Of a stretch of 64,000 nt of DNA, positions 25,491-35,766 are shown one piece after another. Each line of letters opens with the position of its first letter. Within the stretch, counting starts at the first letter, position 1. The stretch comes from Streptomyces harbinensis. GTDB taxonomy: Bacteria > Actinomycetota > Actinomycetes > Streptomycetales > Streptomycetaceae. The DNA lies in NCBI RefSeq assembly GCF_900116145.1, contig NZ_FPAB01000001.1, positions 310,001 to 374,000 on the forward strand. The letters run 5' to 3'. The position numbers and the translations under genes are program-made. The notes under the pieces were generated by a model. It was not told the origin of the DNA. It did no database searches and worked only from the letters and a program-made list of their open reading frames with translations.

Positions 25491-27224
25491 CTAGCCGCCC
25501 AGCAGCGTCCGCACCCGGTCCGCGCCCACCGCGAGCAGCAGGGTGGGCAGCCGCGGGCCGGTCTCCTTGCCGATCAGCAGCCGGTACAGCAGCGCGAAGA
25601 AGCTCCGCTGCGCCACCTTCAGTTCCGGCGTCGGCTTGGCGTCCGGCGCCAGCCCGGCCCGTACCTTCGGCACGCCGTACACCAGCGTCGTCAGCCCGTC
25701 CAGCGACCAGTGGTCGGCGAGCCCGTCCCGCAGCAGCCGCAGCGACTCGCGCTGCTCCTCCTCCAGCGAGCCGAGCAGCTCCGCGTCCGGCTCCGCGCGC
25801 ACCTGGGTGCGCGCCTCGGCCGGCATCTGGGTGGCCACCCAGCGCGCCGCCCGGTCCAGCCGCGGCCGGGTCTCGTCCAGGTCGCGCACCGGGTGCTCGG
25901 GGTCGAGCTCGCTCAGGATCCGCAGCGTCTGCTCGTCGTCGCCGGTGGTGATGTCCACCACCGAGGCGAGCATCCGGTACGGCAGCCGGCGCGGGGTGCC
26001 GGGCAGTTCGCCGGCGGCCGTGCCGATCGCCCGCCGGTAGGCCGCCGCGTCCGCCGGCTGGGCGGCGCCGTCGGCGACCTTCCTGGCCAGCGCGTCCCAC
26101 TCGTCGTAGGTGCGCTGGATCTCGCCGTCGAAGGCGATCTTGAACGACTGGTTGGGCTTGCGCCGCGCGTACAGCCAGCGCAGCAGCGGCGCCTCCATGA
26201 TCTCCAGCGCGTCGGCCGCGATCGGCACCCCGCCCTTGGAGCTGGACATCTTCGCCATGCCGCTGATGCCGACGAACGCGTACATCGGGCCGATCGGCTG
26301 CTTGCCGCCGAAGATCTCCGAGACCAGCTGCCCGCCGACCACCCACGAGGAGCCCGGCGAGTGGTGGTCCACGCCCGAGGGCTCGAAGACGACGCCCTCG
26401 TACGCCCAGCGCATCGGCCAGTCGACCTTCCACACCAGCTTGCCGTGGTCGAACTCCGCCAGCTTCACCGTCTCGCCGTGCCCGCAGGCCTCGCAGCGGT
26501 AGGTCAGCTCGGTGGTGTCGTCGTCGTACGCGGTGACCGTGGTCATGTCCCGCTCGCACACGGTGCAGTACGGCTTGTACGGGTAGTACGCGCCGCTGCC
26601 CGCGCTGCCGTCGTCCTCGGCGGCGGCGCCGGAGCCCTCGGCCGCGGCCAGCTCCGCCTCGTCCACGGCCTGCTGCTGGGAGGGCTTGGCGGCGGCGGCC
26701 TTGGCCTTGGTGCGGTACCGCTCCAGCACGGCGTCGATCCGGCGCCGCTCGCGCATCGCGAACAGGATCTGCTCGCGGTACACGCCCGAGGTGTACTGCT
26801 CGGTCTGGCTGATCGCGCGCACCTCGATGCCCATCTCGGCGAGCGCCGCCAGCATCGGGGCCTTGAAGTGCTCGGCCCAGCTGCCGTACGGGCTGCCGGC
26901 CGGGGCCGGGACGGAGGTCAGCGGCTTGCCGATGTGCTCGCTCCAGGAGGCGTCCACCCCGTCGACGCCGGCCGGGACCTTGCGGAACCGGTCGTAGTCG
27001 TCCCAGGAGAGCAGGTGGACGCACTCCACCCCGCGCCGCTTGATCTCGTCGGCGACCAGGTGCGGCACCATGACCTCGCGCAGATTGCCGAGGTGAATCG
27101 GTCCGGACGGGCTGAGCCCCGAGGCGCAGACAACGGGTTTGCCGGGGGCGCGCAGCTCCGCCTCGGCGATGACCTCGTCCGCGAGCCGGGAGACCCAGTC
27201 GGTCTCCGGGGTGGTCCGATCCAC
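25491..27224 (-). CDS. lysS: Lysyl-tRNA synthetase, class I
   Basis: The 577-residue enzyme is the rare class I form. It has a HIGH-type motif HLGN at 44-47 and KMSSSKG at 325-331 in a Rossmann catalytic domain. Cys220/Cys223 and Cys244/Cys247 form a probable zinc knuckle. An Ala/Glu-rich insertion (about 172-212) precedes the knuckle and looks disordered. It is unrelated in fold to the common class II LysRS. The gene is divergent from argS with a gap of about 117 bases, so both synthetases may share control. Confidence 0.94.
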   Translation of the reverse strand: MDRTTPETDWVSRLADEVIAEAELRAPGKPVVCASGLSPSGPIHLGNLREVMVPHLVADEIKRRGVECVHLLSWDDYDRFRKVPAGVDGVDASWSEHIGKPLTSVPAPAGSPYGSWAEHFKAPMLAALAEMGIEVRAISQTEQYTSGVYREQILFAMRERRRIDAVLERYRTKAKAAAAKPSQQQAVDEAELAAAEGSGAAAEDDGSAGSGAYYPYKPYCTVCERDMTTVTAYDDDTTELTYRCEACGHGETVKLAEFDHGKLVWKVDWPMRWAYEGVVFEPSGVDHHSPGSSWVVGGQLVSEIFGGKQPIGPMYAFVGISGMAKMSSSKGGVPIAADALEIMEAPLLRWLYARRKPNQSFKIAFDGEIQRTYDEWDALARKVADGAAQPADAAAYRRAIGTAAGELPGTPRRLPYRMLASVVDITTGDDEQTLRILSELDPEHPVRDLDETRPRLDRAARWVATQMPAEARTQVRAEPDAELLGSLEEEQRESLRLLRDGLADHWSLDGLTTLVYGVPKVRAGLAPDAKPTPELKVAQRSFFALLYRLLIGKETGPRLPTLLLAVGADRVRTLLGG

Positions 27225-27278
27225 TGCTGTGCACTTCCTTCTGATATCGGGTGGCGGTCCGCGTGGGATACTGACGAA

Positions 27279-27291
27279 GATTCTCAGAATC
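27279..27291. promoter_or_regulatory. Short dyad in the lysS-argS divergent promoter
   Basis: GATTCT-C-AGAATC is a perfect 6-1-6 palindrome in an unusually AT-rich patch between the two divergent synthetase genes. It may be a promoter-associated or regulator site. I know of no regulator with this motif, so this is an observation only. Confidence 0.3.
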
Positions 27292-27341
27292 CGCGTTCAC
27301 TCCGCGAATCCATTGTCTCCTACGGAATGGCTCGCTCCCCC

Positions 27342-29105
27342 ATGTCCTCGGTCCCCGCACTCGCCACCGTCGTCAACCAGCGGCTCGCCGCCGCTCTGGA
27401 GGCCGCCCGACCCGAGGCCGCCGGCGCCGATCCGCTGCTGCGACGCAGTGACCGGGCGGACTTCCAGGCGAACGGGATGCTCGCGCTGGCCAAGCGGCTG
27501 AAGGCCAATCCGCGCGAGCTGGCGACGGACGTGGTGGCGGCCGTCACCTCCGGCGGCCCGGTCCGGGACATCGAGGTGTCCGGGCCCGGCTTCCTCAACA
27601 TCACCGTCACGGACGAGGCGATCACCGCCAACCTGGCCGCCCGCGCCGCCGACGACCGGCTCGGGGTGCCGTACACCGCGCACCCGAGCACGATGATCAT
27701 CGAGTACTCGCAGCCGAACGTCGCCAAGGAGATGCACGTCGGCCATCTGCGCTCCACCGTGATCGGTGACGCGCTGGTGCGGCTGATGGAGTACCGGGGC
27801 GAGAAGGTCATCCGGCGCAACCACATCGGCGACTGGGGCACCCAGTTCGGGATGCTCATCCAGTATCTGATCGAGCACCCGCACGAGCTGGACCACCAGG
27901 GCGGTACGGAGGCGGGCGAGGCGGCGATCTCCCGGCTCAACCACCTCTACCGGGCCTCGCGCGCGGTCTTCGACTCCGACCCGGAGTTCAAGGAGCGGGC
28001 CAGGCGCCGGGTGGTGGAGCTGCAGGCCGGCGAGAAGGAAACGCTGGAGCTGTGGCAGAAGATCGTCGACGAGTCGAAGCTGTACTTCAACGCCGTGTAC
28101 GACCGGCTCGATGTGCTGCTCACCGATGACGACGTGGTGGGCGAGTCGGCCTACAACGACGATCTGGCCACGCTCGCGGCCGAGTTGGAGGAGTCGGGCG
28201 TCGCGGTGCGGTCGGACGGCGCGCTGTGCGTGTTCTTCGACGACGTCAAGGGGCCCGACGACCGCCCGGTGCCGCTGATCGTGCAGAAGGCGGACGGCGG
28301 CTTCGGGTACGCCGCCACCGACCTGGCCGCCGTCCGCAACCGGGTGCGGGTACTGGGCGCCGACACCATGCTCTACATCGTGGACGCGCGGCAGTCGCTG
28401 CACTTCAAGATGGTCTTCGAGACGGCACGCCGGGCCGGCTGGCTGCCGGACGGGGTGGCGCACCACCTGCCGTTCGGTTCGGTGCTGGGCAAGGACGGCA
28501 AGCCGTTCAAGACCCGGGCGGGCGAGACGGTGCGGCTGATGGATCTGCTGGACGAGGCGGTGGAGCGCGCCGGCACGGTGGTGCGCGAGAAGGCGCCGGA
28601 GCTGGCGGACGCGGAGGTCGCGGAGCGGGCGGGCCAGGTCGGCATCGGCGCGGTCAAGTACGCGGACCTGTCCACCTCCCGGTCCCGGGACTACGTCTTC
28701 GACCTGGACCGGATGGTGTCGCTGAACGGCGACACGAGTGTGTACCTCCAGTACGCGTACGCCCGGATCCAGTCGATCCTGCGGCGCGGGCGCGAGCAGG
28801 GGGTGACGCGCGCGGTGGCCCATCCGGAGCTGCCGCTGGCGCCGGCGGAGCGGGCGCTCGGTCTGCATCTGGACGAGTTCGGGCAGACGCTGGAGGAGGC
28901 GGCGCGGACGTACGAGCCGCACCGGCTGGCCGGTTATCTGTACGCGCTGGCCTCGCACTACGCGACCTTCTACGAGAACTGCCCGGTGCTGAAGGCGGAG
29001 ACGCCGGAGACCGTGGAGAACCGGCTGCTGCTGTGCGAGTTGACGGCCCGCACGCTGCACCAGGGCATGGCGCTGCTCGGCATCAGGACGCCCGAGCGGC
29101 TGTAG
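27342..29105 (+). CDS. argS: Arginyl-tRNA synthetase
   Basis: The 587-residue class I synthetase charges tRNA-Arg. It has the N-terminal Add-1 domain, the HIGH motif HVGH at 132-135 ([12 protein letters not shown]), the degenerate KMSKS loop normal for many ArgRS ([11 protein letters not shown]), and a C-terminal DALR anticodon-binding domain ending in [11 protein letters not shown] 27342 gives the family N-terminus (MSSVPALA); an in-frame ATG at 27327 is an alternative that adds five residues. Neither has a strong ribosome site. Confidence 0.94.
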   Translation: MSSVPALATVVNQRLAAALEAARPEAAGADPLLRRSDRADFQANGMLALAKRLKANPRELATDVVAAVTSGGPVRDIEVSGPGFLNITVTDEAITANLAARAADDRLGVPYTAHPSTMIIEYSQPNVAKEMHVGHLRSTVIGDALVRLMEYRGEKVIRRNHIGDWGTQFGMLIQYLIEHPHELDHQGGTEAGEAAISRLNHLYRASRAVFDSDPEFKERARRRVVELQAGEKETLELWQKIVDESKLYFNAVYDRLDVLLTDDDVVGESAYNDDLATLAAELEESGVAVRSDGALCVFFDDVKGPDDRPVPLIVQKADGGFGYAATDLAAVRNRVRVLGADTMLYIVDARQSLHFKMVFETARRAGWLPDGVAHHLPFGSVLGKDGKPFKTRAGETVRLMDLLDEAVERAGTVVREKAPELADAEVAERAGQVGIGAVKYADLSTSRSRDYVFDLDRMVSLNGDTSVYLQYAYARIQSILRRGREQGVTRAVAHPELPLAPAERALGLHLDEFGQTLEEAARTYEPHRLAGYLYALASHYATFYENCPVLKAETPETVENRLLLCELTARTLHQGMALLGIRTPERL

Positions 29106-29407
29106 TACCCGCATCTTCCCCTCTACTGCGGTCACTTCTGCGGGGGCGGTGGAAAGCTGCCAGAAATTCGGCGCTTTCCCCGCCCCCGCGGGGTTTATCT
29201 CCCCGGCTACCCGGGCCACATGTCGTTGGTTGTGTCACTGCGTGACGCCTGCATGACATATACGTGACAAACGCCAACACCCCCTTGCCGGTCTCCTCTG
29301 CCGCGACGAATGATTTCCGCTGTGCCGATCGCGGGTGTCATGCCCACGTCTGTCGTGCACGGCTCTTCCCCCACAGCAGCAGCACCTCTATGAGGAGGAC
29401 CCCTCAG
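29106..29407. other. argS-subtilase intergenic region
   Basis: This 300-base, relatively AT-rich gap holds an argS terminator hairpin, a 13-base palindrome GTCAC-TGC-GTGAC at 29234-29246, and nearby TGACA/GTGACA half-site-like words. The subtilase ribosome site GAGGAGG is at about 29391-29397. No small gene with coding character is seen. The palindrome and repeats probably belong to the protease promoter. Confidence 0.5.
29178..29197 (+). terminator. Terminator hairpin after argS
   Basis: CCCCGC-cccc-GCGGGG forms a perfect 6-4-6 stem followed by TTTATCT, one of few hairpins in this window with a T-rich tail. It lies about 70 bases after the argS stop. Confidence 0.65.
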
Positions 29408-30595
29408 ATGGCAGTGATGCGCAAGACAGTTCTTGCCACCGCCGCAGTCCTGGCCGTCGGTGTGGCCGTCGCCCTGCCCGCGCACGCCACCACCGCGGAC
29501 CAGCCCCAGGGCTTCATCACCAATGCCGACGCCCCCGGCACGATCGACGACAGCTACATCGTCATACTCGAGGACTCCACGTTCTCCGCCGCCTCCGCCG
29601 CGGCCGAGAATCTGGCCGACAAGTACGACGCCGAGATCGTCACCACCTACGAACACGCCCTCAACGGCTACGAGATCGCCGCCACCGAGGCCGAAGCCCT
29701 CGCCCTGGCCGCCGACCCCGCCGTCAAGGAAGTCGTGCAGAACCAGGTCTTCACCATCGACGCCACCCAGACCAACCCGCCCTCCTGGGGTCTGGACCGC
29801 ATCGACCAGCCCGCCCTCCCCCTCGACCAGTCCTACACCTACCCCGACTCCGCCGGCGCGGGCACCACCGTCTACGTCATCGACACCGGCATCCGCACCA
29901 CCCACCAGGACTTCGGCGGACGCGCCAGCTTCGGCTACGACTACTGGGGCGGCACCGCCAACGACGGCAACGGCCACGGCACCCACGTCGCCTCCACCGC
30001 CGCCGGCACCGCCTACGGCGTCGCCAAGAACGCCGACATCGTCGCCGTCAAGGTCCTCAACGACGCCGGCAGCGGCACCACCGCCTCCGTCGTCGGCGGC
30101 ATCGACTGGGTCACCGGCAACGCCTCCGGACCCTCCGTCGCCAACGTCAGCCTCGGCGGCGGCGCCGACACCACCCTCGACCAGGCCGTCCGCAACTCCA
30201 TCGCGGCCGGGGTGACCTACGCGATCGCGGCGGGCAACAGCAACGCGAACGCTGCCAACTACTCGCCGGCCCGGGTCTCCGAGGCCATCACGGTGGGCGC
30301 CACCCAGAGCAACGACTCCCGCGCCAGCTACTCCAACTGGGGCGCGACGGTGGACATCTTCGCCCCGGGCACCAGCATCACGGCCGCCTGGCACACCAGC
30401 GACACCGCCACCAACACCATCTCCGGCACCTCGATGGCGACCCCGCACGTCGCCGGTGTGGCCGCCCTCTACCTGGCCGACAACCCCGGCGCCACCCCGG
30501 CCCAGACCTGGTCCGCGCTGGACTCCGCCGCCGCCACCGGCCAGGTCACCAACCCGGGCAGCGGCTCCCCGGACAAGCTCCTCCAGGTCCCCTGA
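29408..30595 (+). CDS. Secreted subtilisin-family serine protease (proteinase K-like)
   Basis: The 395-residue preproprotein has a Sec signal (cleavage near AHA27), an inhibitor-I9 propeptide (about 45-118) and an S8 catalytic domain. The triad is Asp159 (YVIDTGI), His190 (GHGTHVAS) and Ser342 (GTSMATPHVAG), with oxyanion Asn277. It ends right after the catalytic fold, with no carbohydrate-binding or anchor domain, so it should be free in the medium. ATG 29408 follows GAGGAGG by ten bases. Third-position base use changes from almost pure C to mixed G/C near 30200, within the gene. Confidence 0.96.
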   Translation: MAVMRKTVLATAAVLAVGVAVALPAHATTADQPQGFITNADAPGTIDDSYIVILEDSTFSAASAAAENLADKYDAEIVTTYEHALNGYEIAATEAEALALAADPAVKEVVQNQVFTIDATQTNPPSWGLDRIDQPALPLDQSYTYPDSAGAGTTVYVIDTGIRTTHQDFGGRASFGYDYWGGTANDGNGHGTHVASTAAGTAYGVAKNADIVAVKVLNDAGSGTTASVVGGIDWVTGNASGPSVANVSLGGGADTTLDQAVRNSIAAGVTYAIAAGNSNANAANYSPARVSEAITVGATQSNDSRASYSNWGATVDIFAPGTSITAAWHTSDTATNTISGTSMATPHVAGVAALYLADNPGATPAQTWSALDSAAATGQVTNPGSGSPDKLLQVP

Positions 30596-30674
30596 CACGG
30601 CGCGGCGGTGGCCCCGGCAGCTGCCGGAACCACCGCCGTCACCGCGCAGCGGGGCCGCCTCGCGCACGCCGCGC

Positions 30675-31832
30675 TCAGAAGGGGCGCAGCTCCGCCTCCA
30701 GCGCGTCCAGCTCCCGCTCGAACCGGGCGCGGGCCTCGGCCCGCTCGGCGTCCGGCAGCCAGGACGCGTCGATACCCGCCAGGGACATCTCCCGCAGCCG
30801 GGCCGGGGACAGACCGATGTCCTCGGAGGCGATCCGGTACTCCTCGGCCAGGCTGGTCGGGAACATCCCCGGGTCGTCGGAGGCCAGGATGACGTTCAGT
30901 CCCGCCTCGGCCATCGCCGCGATGGACGCGCGGCGCCAGGGGCGCCACGAGCGGCGGGAGGTGGTGGAGATCACCGTGAACGGCACCCGTTCCGCGCGGC
31001 AGCGCTCGACCATGACCTCGTCCTCCAGGACGTAGTAGCCGTGGTCGATGCGGTCGCAGCCGAGCAGGTCCAGGCAGGTCGCGGTGTTGATGGCCACCGG
31101 CGCGTGCTCCGAGGAGTGCGCGGTGCGGCGCAGCCCCGCGTCGCCCGCCAGCCGGTACGCCTCGGCGAACCGCTCGGGCGGACCGGCCAGTTCGAGATTG
31201 ACCAGCCCGATGCCCGCGAGGTACTCGTGCGGCCGTGCCACCACCCGGCGCACGAACTCCAGCGCCTGCTCGGCGCTGTGGCTGCGGTCGATCGAGGCGA
31301 TGAGCCGGCCGGTCATGCCGAAGTCGCGCTCGGCCAGCCGGATGCCGTCCGCACAGGCGTCCACCAGGCCGTGGAAGCCGAGCGAGGCCAGCTGCGGCGG
31401 CACGTCGTCGATCTGGAGCTCCAGATGACGGGTGGCGCTCCGGTGCGCGGCGGCGAACGCCTCGTAGGTGATGCGGGTGATGTCGTCCGCGCTGCGCAGC
31501 GCGGCGTTGACCCACTCGCTGGCCTGGAACAGCGAGTAGGGCCGCTCCGGCTCGTCCGGGCCCTGCCCCTGCGGCACCGGGATGCGGGTGTTGCGGTAGA
31601 GGGCGGGGTCCGGCGGCAGGGAGTTGATGTCCCGCCAGATGGTCTCCGGGGCGTCGGGCAGGTCGAGCCCGGCGTTGCGGGCGAGTTCGGCGAAGGTGGC
31701 GGCGGACACGGTGCCGATCAGATGGCAGTGCAGGTCCGTCTTCGGCATCCGGGCGACGTACGCGGCGACGCGCTCCGCCCGGCTCGCGTCCGTGGCGGGG
31801 GTGCCGGGCTGTGCGGTGGTGGTGTCGGTCAT
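30675..31832 (-). CDS. Adenosine-deaminase-like purine/amine deaminase
   Basis: The 385-residue metal-dependent deaminase has all catalytic parts of the adenosine deaminase branch: HCH (His35, His37 in DLHCHLIG), His239/Glu242 in HSSEH (replacing the usual HAGE), His264 in DHGYYV and Asp319/Asp320 in ASDDPG. An insertion around 70-120 (proline-rich, then YSLFQASEWV) is typical of a bacterial subset. It is the last gene of an operon with a PotABCD-type importer, four bases after the binding-protein stop. The importer probably brings in its substrate. Adenosine, adenine and other aminopurines remain possible. Confidence 0.85.
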   Translation of the reverse strand: MTDTTTAQPGTPATDASRAERVAAYVARMPKTDLHCHLIGTVSAATFAELARNAGLDLPDAPETIWRDINSLPPDPALYRNTRIPVPQGQGPDEPERPYSLFQASEWVNAALRSADDITRITYEAFAAAHRSATRHLELQIDDVPPQLASLGFHGLVDACADGIRLAERDFGMTGRLIASIDRSHSAEQALEFVRRVVARPHEYLAGIGLVNLELAGPPERFAEAYRLAGDAGLRRTAHSSEHAPVAINTATCLDLLGCDRIDHGYYVLEDEVMVERCRAERVPFTVISTTSRRSWRPWRRASIAAMAEAGLNVILASDDPGMFPTSLAEEYRIASEDIGLSPARLREMSLAGIDASWLPDAERAEARARFERELDALEAELRPF

Positions 31833-31835
31833 CGC

Positions 31836-32924
31836 TTACTTCCCCGAGACTTCCCGCGCGAACCGCTCGACCCAGTCGGTGCGGTTGGCCGTGATCTCCT
31901 CCGGGGAGAGCGTCCGGTAGCCCATCTCCACCGGGTCGCCGGCGTTCTCGCCCATCAGTCCGGTGAAGGACGGGGCGGCGGTCACGTCGGGCCGCACCGG
32001 GAGGTCGGTGGCGATGGACGCCTCCTGGGCCTCCTGGGAGAGCATGTAGTCGATGAAGGCGTACGCGCCCTCCAGGTTCGGGGCGCCCTCGGGGATCATC
32101 AGCCGGTTGGTCGCCATGTAGCGGCCCTCGTTCGGCGGGATCCAGCCGATCGGCTGGCCGGAGGCGACCAGCGGCGGGACGAAGCCGATGATCGTCGGCA
32201 CGGCGAGGATCTCGCCCTGGGAGATCAGGTTCGAGACCTCGGTGGTCGAGGTGTAGAACTGGAGCACGTCCGGCGCCCAGTCACCCATGACGGAGAAGGC
32301 GGTGTCCACGTCGTAGGGGCCGCTGCCGTAGGCCTCGGCGATTCCGGAGACGGTGAGCTGGCCGGCGGTCGCCGAGATGTCGGGCAGCGCCACCTTGCCG
32401 GCGAGTGCGGGGTCCTCGAACAGCGACCACTCGGCGGCCTCCTCGGAGGTGATCTCGTCCGAGCGGTAGAGGATGCCGTTGAGCTGGTAGGTGTAGGCCG
32501 GTCCCGCGTAGGCGTCGTCCACGGCGAACTCGTTCAGCTCGGCGAGGTTGGGCACGTCCTCGGCGTCGAACCGCTGGAACAGGTCCTGTTCCTGGCCGAG
32601 GGCGGCGAAGGTGTCGGAGATCAGCATCACGTCCACGCCCGGGCTGCCGCCGGAGAGCTGGAGCTGGGTGAGGCGGTCGGCGTTGCTGCCGCTGTCGATC
32701 TCGACCTTGGCGCCGGTGGCCCGCTCGAAGGGCTCCACGATGTTGGTCTGGAAGTCCTCCACGCCGAACGGGAAGGTGCTGACGACGATGGTGGAGCCGG
32801 CCAGCTCACCGCTCTCGCCGGATCCGGAATCCGAGCCGGACCCGGAGCCGCAGGCGGTGAGGGTGAGCAGGGCCGCAGTGGTGCCGGCGGCGAGCACGCC
32901 GCCACGCAGCTTCGGTATTGCCAT
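31836..32924 (-). CDS. ABC transporter substrate-binding lipoprotein (PotD-like)
   Basis: The 362-residue lipoprotein has lipobox LTLTAC (Cys25), a Ser/Gly linker and a type-II periplasmic-binding fold of the spermidine/putrescine group: VVSTFPFGVEDFQ, the TYQLNGILYRSDEI hinge region and GRYMATNRLMIPEGAPNLEGAYAFIDYML. It would feed the two permeases and ATPase encoded upstream. The ligand is unproven; with a deaminase gene in the operon a nitrogenous base or nucleoside is as likely as a polyamine. Confidence 0.88.
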   Translation of the reverse strand: MAIPKLRGGVLAAGTTAALLTLTACGSGSGSDSGSGESGELAGSTIVVSTFPFGVEDFQTNIVEPFERATGAKVEIDSGSNADRLTQLQLSGGSPGVDVMLISDTFAALGQEQDLFQRFDAEDVPNLAELNEFAVDDAYAGPAYTYQLNGILYRSDEITSEEAAEWSLFEDPALAGKVALPDISATAGQLTVSGIAEAYGSGPYDVDTAFSVMGDWAPDVLQFYTSTTEVSNLISQGEILAVPTIIGFVPPLVASGQPIGWIPPNEGRYMATNRLMIPEGAPNLEGAYAFIDYMLSQEAQEASIATDLPVRPDVTAAPSFTGLMGENAGDPVEMGYRTLSPEEITANRTDWVERFAREVSGK

Positions 32925-33017
32925 GATGTCCGTGAGCCTCGCTTTTCTGGTGGTGCGGGGTTGGTGCGGTGGAGCGGTGATGCGGTGGAACGGATCGGGG
33001 GCCCGGCGTCAACGATT

Positions 33018-34049
33018 TCAGGCGCTGAGCCGCACCAGATGACCGGGGTCGGCGCCGACGGTGACCCGGCCGCCGGGCAGCAGGGCCGGCAGGTCCCGGG
33101 AGTCGATGGCGTCGCGGCGGACCGAGGCGATCAGCGGCACGGTGGCGCCCGTGGCGTCCACCGCGTCGAGGGCGACCCGCAGTTCCACGCCCCGGTAGGC
33201 GATGGAGGTCACGGTCGCGGGGACGGCGGTGGCCGGGGCCGTGCCGTGGCCGGCCGCCTCCAGGTGCTCGCCGCGCAGTTCGAGCAGTTCGGGGCGGACG
33301 GTCACCAGTCCGCGGCCGGGCAGTTCGAGGAAGTTCTCGTAACCGAGGAACTCGGCCACGAACCGGTTGGCCGGGGCGGGGAAGAGCTCGTCCGGCGGGC
33401 CTTCCTGCATCACCCGGCCGCCGTTCATCACCACCATCCGGTCGGACATCTCCAGCGCCTCCTCCTGGTCGTGGGTGACCAGGACGACGGTGAGGCCGGC
33501 CTCGGCCTGGATGCGGCGGATCTCCTCGCGCATCTGCACGCGCAGCCGGGCGTCGAGGTTGGACAGCGGTTCGTCCAGGAGCAGCAGCCGGGGGCGGATC
33601 ACGATGGCGCGGGCGAGCGCGACGCGCTGTTGCTGGCCGCCGGAGAGCGCCTTGGGGCGCCGGTCGGCGAGATGCCCGAGCCCGACCAGTTCCAGCGCCT
33701 CGGCGACCCGCCGGGCCCGCTCGGCGCGCGGGACCTTGCGCAGCTTGAGGCCGTAGCCGACGTTGTCGGCGACGCTCATGTGCGGGAACAGCGCGTAGGA
33801 CTGGAAGACCATGCCCAGGCCGCGCTTCTCCGGCGGTGTGCGGGTGACGTCCTCGCCGCCGATCCATATCTGGCCCTCGCTGGGGGCGAGGTAGCCGGCG
33901 AGCATCCGCAGCGAGGTGGTCTTGCCGCAGCCACTGGGCCCGAGCAGGGTGGTCAGCTCGCCCTCGCGGATGGTCAGGTCGAGGCCGTCGACCGCGGTGA
34001 AGTCTCCGAAGTGGCGGCTGACCGCCACGAACTCGGCGGCGGTGGTCAT
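33018..34049 (-). CDS. ABC transporter ATPase (PotA-like)
   Basis: The 343-residue ATPase has Walker A GPSGCGKTT (about 38-46), the Q-loop FQSYALFPH, signature LSGGQQQRVALA, Walker B LLLLDEP and switch LVTHDQEEAL. A C-terminal TOBE domain (about 245-340) regulates or stabilises it. ATG 34049 overlaps the permease stop by four bases. It belongs to the CUT1/MOI class that serves PotD-type receptors. Confidence 0.93.
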   Translation of the reverse strand: MTTAAEFVAVSRHFGDFTAVDGLDLTIREGELTTLLGPSGCGKTTSLRMLAGYLAPSEGQIWIGGEDVTRTPPEKRGLGMVFQSYALFPHMSVADNVGYGLKLRKVPRAERARRVAEALELVGLGHLADRRPKALSGGQQQRVALARAIVIRPRLLLLDEPLSNLDARLRVQMREEIRRIQAEAGLTVVLVTHDQEEALEMSDRMVVMNGGRVMQEGPPDELFPAPANRFVAEFLGYENFLELPGRGLVTVRPELLELRGEHLEAAGHGTAPATAVPATVTSIAYRGVELRVALDAVDATGATVPLIASVRRDAIDSRDLPALLPGGRVTVGADPGHLVRLSA

Positions 34050-34843
34050 CGGTTGATCCCTCCGAAGATGCGGGCGAAGCCGAGGATCCGCTCGGCGGCG
34101 AAGGCGAGTACGACGGTGCCGGCCAGCAGCAGCGTGGACATGGCGGCGACGATCGGGGTGTAGTTCTGCTGCACGTAGTCGAGCATGGTGACCGGCAGGG
34201 TGCGGAAGTCGCGGGACTGGAGCAGCAGGGAGATGGGGACGTTGTTGAAGGAGGTGACGAAGCTGAGCAGCGCCGCGGAGATGATGCCGGGCCGCAGCAC
34301 CGGCAGGGTCACCGTCCAGAAGCTGCGCCACGCCGAGGCGCCCAGGCCCCGGGCCGCGTCCTCCAGCGCGGGGTCGGCCAGCGCGAGCGAGGCGCCGGTG
34401 ACCCGGACCGTGTAGGGGAGCAGGATCGCGGTGTGCCCGATGAGCAGGGTCCGGAAGTTGTCCATCTCCAGGTGGATCATGAACTGCTGGAAGAGGGCGA
34501 GGCCGACGACGAGTTCGGGCAGGATCAGCGGCGAGAGGAACAGCCCCTCGACGACCGACTTGCCGGGCAGCCGGCCGCGCATGATGGCGAGGGTGGCCGG
34601 GATGCCGATGCCCAGCGCGAGCACGGTGGAGATGAGCGCGAGCTGGAGGCTGGAGACCAGGGCGCGGGTGAACGGCTCGTAGGAGATCGCCGCTTCGAAC
34701 CAGCGCAGCGAGAGGCCCTCGGGCGGGAAGGTGAGGGCGTCGCCGTCGGTGAACGCGGTGGCCACCACGAACAGGATGGGCACGATCATCACGACATAGC
34801 CGAGGAAGGCCAGTGTGACGGCGATGGGGCTGGAACGCTTCAT
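34046..34843 (-). CDS. ABC transporter permease (PotC-like)
   Basis: The 265-residue, six-span permease has the EAA loop LEDAARGLGASAWRSFWTVTLPVLRPG at about 175-200. It pairs with the preceding PotB-like permease. Both its start (ATGA with the upstream stop) and its stop (ATGA with the ATPase start) overlap neighbours, showing strict coupling. Confidence 0.93.
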   Translation of the reverse strand: MKRSSPIAVTLAFLGYVVMIVPILFVVATAFTDGDALTFPPEGLSLRWFEAAISYEPFTRALVSSLQLALISTVLALGIGIPATLAIMRGRLPGKSVVEGLFLSPLILPELVVGLALFQQFMIHLEMDNFRTLLIGHTAILLPYTVRVTGASLALADPALEDAARGLGASAWRSFWTVTLPVLRPGIISAALLSFVTSFNNVPISLLLQSRDFRTLPVTMLDYVQQNYTPIVAAMSTLLLAGTVVLAFAAERILGFARIFGGINR

Positions 34844-35670
34844 CGGGAGACCGCCTTCGCCCGGGTGATTGCGGTGGACAGGCTGTAGACGACGAGCACC
34901 AGCACGGTCATGATCAGCGCGGTCGCGGACGCGGCGGCCCAGTCGAGGCTGACGCCGGAGTACCGGAAGAGCTGGGTGGCGAGCATCGTCTGCCGGGAGC
35001 CGCCGAGCAGGTACGGCGTGGTGTAGGCGGTGACGGCGCCGGCGAACACGAGGGTGGCCGCCATGGCGATGCCGGGCATCGACAGCGGGATGGTGACGCT
35101 CCACAGGGTGCGCATGCGCCCGGCGCCGAGGCCGCGGGCCGCCTCGTCGAGGTTGGCGTCGACCTGGGCGACGGCCGAGTAGCAGGTGATGATCGCCAGC
35201 GGCAGGAAGAGCTGGGTGAGGCCGAGCACCACGGCGAGTTCGGTGTAGAGGAGCTGGGGCGCGGGGTCGGCGAGTCCCAGGCCCTCGATGGTCTGCCCGA
35301 CGACGCCGTTGCGGCCGAGGACCACCAGCCAGCCGTAGGTGCGGACGACGTTGCTCAGCAGCAGCGGGAAGATCGCGAGGGCGAGCAGCACGCCGGCCCA
35401 GCGGGAGCGGGAGCGGGCGAGCAGGTAGGCGGTGGGGAAGCCGAGGACGAGGCACAGGCCGGTGACGGTCAGGCCGATGCGCAGGGTCCGCCAGATGATG
35501 GCGAGGTCGTAGGGGTCGCTGAGCATGCGGCCGAGCCGGTCGAAGACCTCGCCGGTGGAGACCCTCGGCGGCGACAGCAGCATGGTCAGCGCGGGTATCA
35601 CCACGCCCGCGACGAGCAGGACGAGCCCGGGGAGCAGCAGCACCAGCGCGATGCGGCGCGAACGGATCAT
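34840..35670 (-). CDS. ABC transporter permease (PotB-like)
   Basis: The 276-residue, six-span permease is the first gene of the operon. Its EAA loop reads LDEAARGLGAGRMRTLWSVTIPLSMPG at about 180-205. ATG 35670 puts the basic MIRSRR start before the first span; an in-frame start at 35847 would cross the operator array and is rejected. Transcription must begin at or downstream of the three 12-base palindromes. Confidence 0.92.
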   Translation of the reverse strand: MIRSRRIALVLLLPGLVLLVAGVVIPALTMLLSPPRVSTGEVFDRLGRMLSDPYDLAIIWRTLRIGLTVTGLCLVLGFPTAYLLARSRSRWAGVLLALAIFPLLLSNVVRTYGWLVVLGRNGVVGQTIEGLGLADPAPQLLYTELAVVLGLTQLFLPLAIITCYSAVAQVDANLDEAARGLGAGRMRTLWSVTIPLSMPGIAMAATLVFAGAVTAYTTPYLLGGSRQTMLATQLFRYSGVSLDWAAASATALIMTVLVLVVYSLSTAITRAKAVSR

Positions 35671-35766
35671 GTGGTTTCTCGGTGGGTTCTCTCGGTGGTA
35701 CGGGGCGGTGCTCGACCGGCGCCACAACGGTGGGGTGGGGGGTGGTGGTGTCTGCGACGGCCCAAC

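Noticed and set aside
29234-29246. Palindrome GTCAC-TGC-GTGAC before the small subtilase
   Set aside because: A short 5-3-5 dyad may arise by chance. It has no second copy and no known matching regulator here, so it is only noted in the intergenic entry.
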